Shown here: piece after piece, positions 1 through 6,275 of the stretch
Numbering within the stretch: position 1 is the first letter of the stretch
How the letters are laid out: the number at the start of each line of letters is the position of its first letter
From: an uncultured Clostridia bacterium
GTDB lineage: Bacteria > Bacillota > Clostridia > Oscillospirales > Acutalibacteraceae
Direction: 5' to 3'
Assembly (NCBI GenBank): GCA_937919155.1
Contig: CALFPM010000015.1
Location: 1 to 13,837, forward strand
DNA length: 13,837 bases
The notes under the pieces: generated by a model
The model's database searches: none
What the model was told of the DNA's origin: nothing
Seen by the model: the letters and a program-made list of their open reading frames with translations, nothing else
Made by a program: the position numbers and the translations under genes

Positions 1-348
1 AATGCAGGAGCAAAGCTTGGGATATTTTGCCGCAAACTTGATTGCAATAAGTCCGCCGCAGCTTAAGCCCACGGGTACGCACTTTGGCGAAAGCGAATAT
101 TTATCAATAACAAACTTCACAAATTCCGCTTTGCGGTCAAGGTCAGCGTCTGCACCCCAACGGTTATCATTATCAATAAAACAAAGGTAAAAGCCTTTTT
201 TCAGCAGCTCAATTTCAACCTCGGGGAATGCATTCCAATATTCGGTTTTAACCGCAAGCACGGGCTTTTCCGTTCTGATATGAGGGATAACAACGGTTGC
301 ATCGTGACCGTCAAATGTAAAATCGTGACATTCAAATCCGTTCCACAT
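1..348 (-). CDS. Alpha/beta-hydrolase (esterase/peptidase-like), N-terminal part only
   Basis: The minus strand is open from an ATG at 346-348 to the window edge, giving 116 residues of a protein whose C-terminus lies outside. The visible part shows an alpha/beta-hydrolase plan: beta strands near residues 30-34 and 52-58, then a nucleophile elbow VGLSCGG at 93-99 with the GxSxG serine at residue 96, followed by a helix. The catalytic Asp and His would be further on. There is no signal peptide, so it is probably cytoplasmic. The start lies 3 bases beyond the stop codon of the arabinofuranosidase gene. An AGGA box within the end of that gene (357-360) is 8 bases upstream, so the two are almost certainly co-transcribed and perhaps translationally coupled. 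A role in removing acyl groups from sugars is inferred from context; a peptidase is equally possible. Confidence 0.8.
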   Translation of the reverse strand, partial: MWNGFECHDFTFDGHDATVVIPHIRTEKPVLAVKTEYWNAFPEVEIELLKKGFYLCFIDNDNRWGADADLDRKAEFVKFVIDKYSLSPKCVPVGLSCGGLIAIKFAAKYPKLCSCI

Positions 349-351
349 AAA

Positions 352-3081
352 TTATTTCCTTTCCAGCCTGATACAGGTTACCGAATATGCAGGCACGGTG
401 TAGTTGAAATCGCTTGAAAAACCGTCAACGGTGAATTCTTTCATTATGCAGTCCTCAACTGCGCCGAGAATATTGTCGTTGCCGAGGCTGTCACCTGCAA
501 CCTGATGAACGGTTGCGGATGACTTGACGTCAGCGTTTGTATCAACTGCAAAAACTCTGTCCGAATCCGTAACATTAACAATTTTTATAATGATGTCGCC
601 GCTTTCATCGGTGCTGACAACGTGGTAAGCCTCTGCCTCTGCTTCGGATGCAAAATCCTGCTGAGCGTAAAGCTCGCCGTCAAGGTAGCACTCAACATAA
701 GTACCTTCAACAACAATCTTTATTTCATAAGTTCTGCCCGTTTCGATGGTGCAGGGTTTAACGGTACCCATCATTTTTGACTTTGCGCCGTTTTCAATCA
801 TCTGCAGGCAGGAAACTGTGTTGCCCCAGCCGCCGATGTTCCAGAAATAGCAATTTTGAGTGTCGTCAACAGCAAAGGGGATGATGAAGCCTTCCTCGCC
901 CTCAAGCTTTGTTGCTTCTACGGTGTAGGTGTAGTTTGTCCAGTCTGTGTCGCCGAAATAGGCTACCTTGCCCGTTTCCGTGTAGGGCATCCAGGTGTTT
1001 GTCTGAACAAGCTTGCCGCCCTGAATTTTAAAATCCTTGCTTTCAGAAACGTTGTCCCAATTCCACCAGAAGTTCAGGGGAGTGGAGAATTTATCCGAAC
1101 CGAGCACTTTGCCCGTTTCGTTAGAAACAACCTTTATGTTGTCGAATTCAGCCGAGGTGTACCAGGTGCCGACACCCACTCTGCCTGTCAGGGGTTTCTG
1201 CTCAATTTTTGCACCGTCAAGGGTGGATTTGAGCAATTTTGTGCCTGCGTTAACAGAGAAAAGCTTCTGCATATAGTAGCTGATTGAGCCCGTTACCTGA
1301 TGATTATTGAACCATATAAGGTCGGGCGACCAGTGAGTTGCCGTAAGGTTGCCGAAAAGGGGAGCATATGCCGCCATACGCACGATGTCGCCGTTGCGCT
1401 CAAGACCCGTCATATATGCCGCCTCTGCCAGAGCCGCCTTGAGGGTGTTTGACCTTGCGGCGTATTCGCCGAGGAAAACCTGCAGTCCGCCGCCGTAGAG
1501 GGTGTCTGTCATTGTGTCAACGGTGCGGGTGTAGTTCTTTTCGTCATAGTAATCTGTGTTCTTCAAAAACCATTCAGGCTCGTTGTAGTAGTGATGGTCG
1601 GTTGCGCCTGCAAAGTCCGCCGCATTATCGGAATTGCCAAGCTGTTCTTTGGCGTATTCATAGGATTTGAGGTAGTTTTCTCCGTGAGTGCCGTCAAATG
1701 CGCCCGATGAATAAATCAGCTCAAGTCCTTCGTAAAGGTCGGGGTTTTGCGCCTTTGCTTTGTTGAATGATTCAAGGAAAACCTGATATCTTTCAAAGTA
1801 AACCTCGCCCTCCTGCTCGTTGCCGATGCAGATATATTTCAGCTCAAAAGGCTCGGGATGACCAAGGGAAACTCGCACTTTGCCCCAGGTGGTATTTTCG
1901 TCACCGCGGCAGAATTCAACAAGGTCATGCATATCCTGAATGTACTGTCTGAATTTATCGGAGTTCATATCAACGCCGCCCTTGCCTCTCATCTGGCAGT
2001 AAATGCCGCAGTTGACAACGGGCACGCCGATTGCGCCGATGTCCTCTGCAAGCTGAAAATATTCATAGAAACCGAGTCCGTATGTCATAAAGCAGGGGTA
2101 GGGGTCATCGGTTGCGGAAATATTTGTCCAGAGGTTTGTGCCCTGCTTTCTTGCGGCGATATTGCCGTAGCCGCCGTCAAATTCAAGAGGCATACCGTTG
2201 CTGCCCGTTGCAATTGAATCTTTCCAGTTATATGCGGTTTCGTAATTGTAGCCTTCGATTATGCATCCGCCGGGAAAACGGAGGAATTTCGGCTCAAGCG
2301 CCTCAAGCATTTCGCCAAGGTCTTTTCTCATTCCGTTTTCTCTGCCCTTGAAGGTATCCTCGGGGAAAAGAGAAATCATATCAAGCATAACCGCGCCTTT
2401 GTCCGTCATCACTCGGAGAGTTGCGTTTTCAGAATCCGTTGCGGTGCAGTTGAGGGTGAGGGTGTATTTCTGCCAGTCGGAGCTTATTTTTTCAATTGCG
2501 CCTTCGCCTGCAACCTTTCCGCCTGAACAAAGCTGAACGTAAAGCTTGCCTGCATAGCCGTCAACCGCTTTTGCGTAAACGGAAAAATTATAATTCTTAC
2601 CGTTTTCAATGGACATTCCGTCAAGAAAACCGACGTTTTCAATGCCTGCAGGGGTGTCAGCCGTGTTTGTGAGAACAAGATAATTCGGATTGTTTTCGTT
2701 AAGACGGCTTCTGCTTGTCCTGACCTCTGCCGCCGCGCCGTTTACGGTATTCCAGCCGTAAAGTGCATCGTTGAGCGCAAGGTCGGTATATTCAAATGAA
2801 CGGTTTACAACCATTTCCGCGTAAAGTCCGCCGTCCGCCGCAAAGTTGATATCCTCAAAGAAAATGCCGAAAAGCAGGTCGCTGATATCGTGGATTTCGT
2901 CCTCAACATCAATCATCAGCGAGTAATCCGCTGAATCCGCATTGTAAGCGGTGACGGTGTTTGCCGCGGGTCTTTCAATAATCGGCTCTTTGTCGGTGAA
3001 AATTCCGCCCGTCAGGGTCAGAATCCCCGAAAGAATAGCCGCAAAAGCTTTTTTCAGAGCCTGAATAATCGCAAATTTCAT
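352..3081 (-). CDS. Secreted multidomain GH51 alpha-L-arabinofuranosidase
   Basis: This 909-residue protein is predicted to remove terminal L-arabinofuranose from arabinan, arabinoxylan or arabinogalactan. A hydrophobic stretch at residues 12-28 after several lysines is a signal peptide or N-terminal anchor; no lipobox cysteine is present. Residues about 90-240 look like a CBM4/9-type beta-sandwich. The TIM barrel follows (about 245-600), with FLRFPGG at 266-272, the acid/base motif GNEQEGE (Glu422) and the nucleophile motif VFLGEY (Glu539). Both catalytic Glu residues are therefore present. Residues about 640-845 form an extra beta-rich LamG-like insert, and the GH51 C-terminal beta domain closes the chain. 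It is much longer than the roughly 500-residue cytoplasmic type encoded at 4748. The ATG at 3081 has AGGAG 7 bases upstream (3089-3093), and a TTGAGT-17-TATAAT promoter lies just beyond. It is the first gene of a minus-strand operon with the alpha/beta-hydrolase. The GH51 call is confident; the exact substrate is unknown. Confidence 0.93.
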   Translation of the reverse strand: MKFAIIQALKKAFAAILSGILTLTGGIFTDKEPIIERPAANTVTAYNADSADYSLMIDVEDEIHDISDLLFGIFFEDINFAADGGLYAEMVVNRSFEYTDLALNDALYGWNTVNGAAAEVRTSRSRLNENNPNYLVLTNTADTPAGIENVGFLDGMSIENGKNYNFSVYAKAVDGYAGKLYVQLCSGGKVAGEGAIEKISSDWQKYTLTLNCTATDSENATLRVMTDKGAVMLDMISLFPEDTFKGRENGMRKDLGEMLEALEPKFLRFPGGCIIEGYNYETAYNWKDSIATGSNGMPLEFDGGYGNIAARKQGTNLWTNISATDDPYPCFMTYGLGFYEYFQLAEDIGAIGVPVVNCGIYCQMRGKGGVDMNSDKFRQYIQDMHDLVEFCRGDENTTWGKVRVSLGHPEPFELKYICIGNEQEGEVYFERYQVFLESFNKAKAQNPDLYEGLELIYSSGAFDGTHGENYLKSYEYAKEQLGNSDNAADFAGATDHHYYNEPEWFLKNTDYYDEKNYTRTVDTMTDTLYGGGLQVFLGEYAARSNTLKAALAEAAYMTGLERNGDIVRMAAYAPLFGNLTATHWSPDLIWFNNHQVTGSISYYMQKLFSVNAGTKLLKSTLDGAKIEQKPLTGRVGVGTWYTSAEFDNIKVVSNETGKVLGSDKFSTPLNFWWNWDNVSESKDFKIQGGKLVQTNTWMPYTETGKVAYFGDTDWTNYTYTVEATKLEGEEGFIIPFAVDDTQNCYFWNIGGWGNTVSCLQMIENGAKSKMMGTVKPCTIETGRTYEIKIVVEGTYVECYLDGELYAQQDFASEAEAEAYHVVSTDESGDIIIKIVNVTDSDRVFAVDTNADVKSSATVHQVAGDSLGNDNILGAVEDCIMKEFTVDGFSSDFNYTVPAYSVTCIRLERK

Positions 3082-3108
3082 TTCATTTCTCCTTTCGGGA
3101 AATCATAT

Positions 3109-3132
3109 CCCATTAATTATAATACAAATGGG
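3109..3132. repeat. Inverted repeat CCCATT...AATGGG enclosing the GH51 -10 box
   Basis: CCCATT (3109-3114) and AATGGG (3127-3132) are perfect 6-base inverted arms separated by 12 bases. The -10 hexamer of the minus-strand promoter sits between them. A bound repressor here would block the promoter, so it is a candidate operator; this role is inference. Confidence 0.4.
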
Positions 3133-3144
3133 TTAAATACTCAA
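3116..3144 (-). promoter_or_regulatory. Promoter of the secreted GH51 gene
   Basis: On the minus strand, TTGAGT (3139-3144) is followed after exactly 17 bases by a perfect TATAAT (3116-3121). It lies 35 bases upstream of the ATG at 3081. It matches a sigma-A promoter at 10 of 12 positions and is the best promoter match I found in the window. Confidence 0.75.
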
Positions 3145-3164
3145 TATTGTCATTTTATACAATA
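3145..3164. repeat. Inverted repeat TATTGT...ACAATA next to the GH51 -35 box
   Basis: TATTGT (3145-3150) and ACAATA (3159-3164) are perfect inverted arms with an 8-base gap. The site begins at the base directly adjoining the -35 box (3139-3144). Its position suits an activator or a second operator half. It lies in AT-rich sequence, where short inverted repeats also arise by chance. Confidence 0.35.
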
Positions 3165-3209
3165 ATATATATAGGTTTTCGTAGGAACATCCAAAATCGT
3201 TTTCCGCCT

Positions 3210-3238
3210 TTGACTTTTGCGCATTAAAGTGATAACAT
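3210..3238 (+). promoter_or_regulatory. Promoter of the PHP-GH51 operon
   Basis: TTGACT (3210-3215) is followed after 17 bases by TAACAT (3233-3238), with a TG extension just before the -10 hexamer. It lies 24 bases upstream of the start codon chosen for the PHP gene at 3263. This would give a short leader carrying GGAGGT. Confidence 0.6.
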
Positions 3239-3250
3239 TTAGTCATTAAG

Positions 3251-3256
3251 GGAGGT
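3251..3256 (+). promoter_or_regulatory. Ribosome binding site that decides the PHP gene start
   Basis: GGAGGT at 3251-3256 directly abuts an ATG at 3257, which is too close to be used. It is 7 bases (from GGAGG) ahead of a second in-frame ATG at 3263. The site therefore favours 3263 as the true start. Confidence 0.75.
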
Positions 3257-3262
3257 ATGAAT

Positions 3263-4738
3263 ATGATAAAGAAATTAACCGCAATTCTTCTTGCCCTGTT
3301 TATGATTATCCCCGTTGCGGGTGTGTCGGCATCGGCAGATGAAACCTCAGAAAAGAATTATATCATTGACGACCCCTACGAGAGAGTTGACTGGGATGAG
3401 TGGAATGCATATAAAACCCAGCTTCATTGCCACACAACTGCCAGTGACGGTTTTCTGACAGTCAAAGAATTTGTTCGAGAGCATTATGACCTTAACTACG
3501 ATATCGTTGCTCTCACCGACCACGGCACTCTTAACTACGGTTGGAATATTGAGCCTGATGTTGTGCCTCTTATGCGACTTATCAAGAAAGAGCGCACCAA
3601 GAATGAGCCTGTCGTTCCCCTGACAGACGAAGAATATTACGGCTATATCAACGGCACTGCTTCATCGGACAGAAGAACTCACGAGAACGGTATGCTTGAT
3701 GTGCCTCTGGGCAATGAGCTTAATATGGCAACTCCTTTTGCGGATTGCCACCTGACAGGCTATTATGCCGAATACGGCAACGGTCTTGCAGGTGTTTTCG
3801 GCGACTATGAAACTCCCTCAAAGGGCGTTATGGAAGCAGGCGGAATTTCAATGCTTTCCCATGTGGGTGAGTATGTTTATCCCGACAAGGACAGCGCAAA
3901 TTACGTAGGTCAGCCCGTTGATGATTACTACGCCACAAAATTTGCCCGTATTTTTATTGATTACAAAGGCTCAAGCCTTGGTATGGGCATCAACAGCGCA
4001 ACCGATGCTCACACCCGTTGCGACAGAATTCTTTATGACCAGATTCTGCAAAAGACAATTCCCAACGGCGTTGTGCCCTGGTGCAACACCTTTGCGGATT
4101 CCCACAATTGGAATGCGGTTAACGATGCATACACAATGTCGCTTATGCCCGAGCTTACCAACGATGCTTTCCGCACCTGCCTTGAAAACGGAGAATATTT
4201 CTCTGTTTCACATTATTCAAACGGCGTTGAGCTTAACGGAATGCCCGAGATGCCCGATTTTGACGAGCAGAGTGTTTATGACACAAAGAGCTATCTTCTC
4301 GATAACACTCCCATGGTAACAAGAGTTACCGTTGATCAGGATAATGACATAATCACAATCGAAGGCACAAACTTTGATGAAATCACCTGGGTTTCAAACG
4401 GCAATGTTATCCGCCGTGAGAGCAACATCACAAGCGGCACCGCAACCCTTGACCTTCACGCCGATGATTTTCTTGCAGAGCCATATCTCTATGTAAGATT
4501 CTATATCACTGGCGACAACGGCATTTGCTACTCACAGCCTTTCGTGCTGAATGTTGAGGGCGAGGAATTTGCGCCTGTCAAGGTTGAAAAGGTTTATGAC
4601 CTGCCCTGGTTCCTGCGCGCACTTGTGACCGTTCTTGATGTGGCAGTGTTCAGATTAAACCCCATCATCTGGATATTCAAGTATTTCGCACTCGGCTACA
4701 ATCCCATTTCATTTGACCGTTTAATCAATCCGTTCTAA
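3263..4738 (+). CDS. Secreted PHP-domain metallohydrolase (CehA/McbA-like)
   Basis: The 491-residue product starts with a clear signal peptide (lysines, then a leucine/isoleucine-rich core, cleavage likely near SASA at residues 22-25), so it acts outside the membrane. The metal site of the PHP phosphoesterase superfamily looks complete: HCH at 55-57, TDH with Asp86 and His87, Glu152 in GNELN, His163, His200 in SHVGE, and DAH with Asp248 and His250. This architecture predicts a two- or three-metal phosphoesterase or other hydrolase; secreted members are often labelled CehA/McbA family and their substrates are mostly unknown. Residues about 345-435 are beta-rich, possibly an Ig-like domain, and the last 45 residues (447-491) are strongly hydrophobic. 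The start at 3263 is chosen over 3257 because of ribosome-binding-site spacing. The stop overlaps the ribosome binding site of the next gene, a cytoplasmic arabinofuranosidase, so the two form an operon. A sugar phosphate or phosphodiester substrate is only a guess. Confidence 0.88.
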   Translation: MIKKLTAILLALFMIIPVAGVSASADETSEKNYIIDDPYERVDWDEWNAYKTQLHCHTTASDGFLTVKEFVREHYDLNYDIVALTDHGTLNYGWNIEPDVVPLMRLIKKERTKNEPVVPLTDEEYYGYINGTASSDRRTHENGMLDVPLGNELNMATPFADCHLTGYYAEYGNGLAGVFGDYETPSKGVMEAGGISMLSHVGEYVYPDKDSANYVGQPVDDYYATKFARIFIDYKGSSLGMGINSATDAHTRCDRILYDQILQKTIPNGVVPWCNTFADSHNWNAVNDAYTMSLMPELTNDAFRTCLENGEYFSVSHYSNGVELNGMPEMPDFDEQSVYDTKSYLLDNTPMVTRVTVDQDNDIITIEGTNFDEITWVSNGNVIRRESNITSGTATLDLHADDFLAEPYLYVRFYITGDNGICYSQPFVLNVEGEEFAPVKVEKVYDLPWFLRALVTVLDVAVFRLNPIIWIFKYFALGYNPISFDRLINPF

Positions 4739-4747
4739 GGAGTTATT

Positions 4748-6238
4748 ATGAAAGCTAAAATCACACTTGCAAAAGAATTCAGAATAGGCGATATTGATAA
4801 GCGTATCTACGGCTCGTTCATTGAACATCTGGGCAGAGCCGTTTACGGCGGAATCTATGAACCGGGCCATCCCACGGCGGATGAACAGGGTCTGCGCCGC
4901 GATGTTATTGACCTTGTCAGAAAGCTGAACGTTCCCGTTGTGCGCTACCCCGGCGGCAACTTTGTTTCGGGTTACAGATGGGAAGACGGTGTTGGTCCCG
5001 TTGACCAAAGACCCCGCCGCCTTGAGCTTGCGTGGGGCACAACAGAGCCTAATTATTTCGGCACAAACGAATTTGTTGATTGGTGCAAAAAGGCAAATGC
5101 GGAGTGCATGATGGCGGTTAACCTGGGTACAAGAGGTCCCGAAGAAGCACGAAATCTTGTTGAATATTGCAACCACAAATCAGGTTCATATTGGTCTGAT
5201 CTGCGCAGAAGCCACGGCTATGAAGAACCTCATAACATAAAACTCTGGTGTCTCGGCAATGAAATGGACGGCGGCTGGCAGATGGGCGCGAAAACCGCTT
5301 TCGAATACGGCAGAACCGCCCTTGAAGCATCAAAGCTTATGAAATGGACAGACCCGACCATCGAAACCGTGCTTTGCGGCTCATCAAGCAGAAATATGTC
5401 CACTTTCGGCTCGTGGGAAGCGGAAACTCTTGAAATCGCCTATGACAGCATCGATTATGTTTCGCTTCATCAGTATTACGGCAACCACGAGGATGACGCG
5501 GCAAACTTCCTTGCACGTACCCTTGAATTTGACGATTTTATCTATTCCGTAATCTGCATCTGCGACTATGTGAAGGCAAAGAAACGCTCAAAGAAGAAAA
5601 TCAATCTTTCTTTTGACGAGTGGAATGTCTGGTATCATTCAAATAACAGACCCTATGAAAAATGGAGCATTGCACCGCCTCAGCTTGAGGATATCTATAA
5701 TTTTGAGGATGCCCTGCTTGTGGGTTCATTGCTCATAACCCTGCTGCGCCACTGCGACAGAATCAAGATTGCCTGCCTTGCTCAGCTTGTCAATGTTATT
5801 GCGCCTATTTTTACTCAGACGGGTGGCGGTGTGTTTGAGCAGACAATTTACTTCCCATTTATGCATCTTTCGAATTACGGAAGAGGAAGCGCACTTCTGC
5901 CTCTGATTGACTGTCCCAAGTATGACAGCAGGGACTTCACCGATGTGCCTTATCTTGAATCAATCGCAACCTATGACGAGGAAAACGAGGAAATGACGAT
6001 TTTCTGCGTCAACAAGAGTCTTGATGAAAGCGTTGTGCTTGATGTTAACCTTATGGATTTTGCAGGTTATAAACCCGTTGAGTTCATTTCAATGGATGGT
6101 TACGATAAAAAGGCTGAAAACACCTTTGATGCGGTTAATGTGAAGCCGCATAATAACCCTGTTCCCGCAATTGATGACTCAATTCTCACTGCCGAGCTGA
6201 AACCTTTCAGCTGGAATGTAATAAGACTCAAGAAGTAA
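4748..6238 (+). CDS. abfA: Cytoplasmic GH51 alpha-L-arabinofuranosidase
   Basis: This 496-residue retaining glycosidase releases L-arabinose from short arabino-oligosaccharides. It has the classical single-enzyme GH51 plan: a TIM barrel up to about residue 385 and a C-terminal beta domain. Diagnostic motifs are RYPGGNF at 66-72, GNEMDG with the acid/base Glu172, and FDEWNVWY with the nucleophile Glu291. These positions and the length agree closely with characterised intracellular Bacillus/Geobacillus AbfA enzymes. No signal peptide is present, so it should act on imported oligosaccharides. The ribosome binding site AAGGAG (4737-4742) overlaps the stop codon of the PHP gene and lies 5 bases before ATG, indicating translational coupling. 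A 10-bp hairpin terminator follows directly. With the secreted GH51 gene transcribed in the opposite direction upstream, the cell has one enzyme per compartment. Confidence 0.95.
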   Translation: MKAKITLAKEFRIGDIDKRIYGSFIEHLGRAVYGGIYEPGHPTADEQGLRRDVIDLVRKLNVPVVRYPGGNFVSGYRWEDGVGPVDQRPRRLELAWGTTEPNYFGTNEFVDWCKKANAECMMAVNLGTRGPEEARNLVEYCNHKSGSYWSDLRRSHGYEEPHNIKLWCLGNEMDGGWQMGAKTAFEYGRTALEASKLMKWTDPTIETVLCGSSSRNMSTFGSWEAETLEIAYDSIDYVSLHQYYGNHEDDAANFLARTLEFDDFIYSVICICDYVKAKKRSKKKINLSFDEWNVWYHSNNRPYEKWSIAPPQLEDIYNFEDALLVGSLLITLLRHCDRIKIACLAQLVNVIAPIFTQTGGGVFEQTIYFPFMHLSNYGRGSALLPLIDCPKYDSRDFTDVPYLESIATYDEENEEMTIFCVNKSLDESVVLDVNLMDFAGYKPVEFISMDGYDKKAENTFDAVNVKPHNNPVPAIDDSILTAELKPFSWNVIRLKK

Positions 6239-6244
6239 AACGAT

Positions 6245-6274
6245 ACCCCGTACCGACTCGGTACGGGGTGTTTT
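6245..6274. terminator. Hairpin terminator between convergent GH51 and rhamnosidase genes
   Basis: A perfect 10-bp stem (ACCCCGTACC at 6245-6254 and GGTACGGGGT at 6260-6269) with a 5-base loop is followed by GTTTT on the plus strand. On the minus strand a four-T run lies four bases beyond the stem. It sits in the 37-base gap between two converging genes and probably serves both, more efficiently for the plus strand. Both T-tracts are short. Confidence 0.8.
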
Positions 6275-6275
6275 G

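Noticed and set aside
1858..2217. Open frame on the strand opposite the secreted GH51 gene, along with others at 856-1287 and 2261-2536
   Set aside because: They lie entirely within a well-supported GH51 gene, lack a ribosome binding site of their own that I can see, and show no recognisable motifs.
3257..3262. ATG at 3257 for the PHP protein
   Set aside because: GGAGGT abuts it directly; the ATG at 3263 has normal spacing and gives a cleaner signal peptide.
4721..5176. Minus-strand open frame opposite the start of the cytoplasmic GH51 gene
   Set aside because: It covers conserved GH51 coding sequence and has no recognisable domain; it is a shadow frame.
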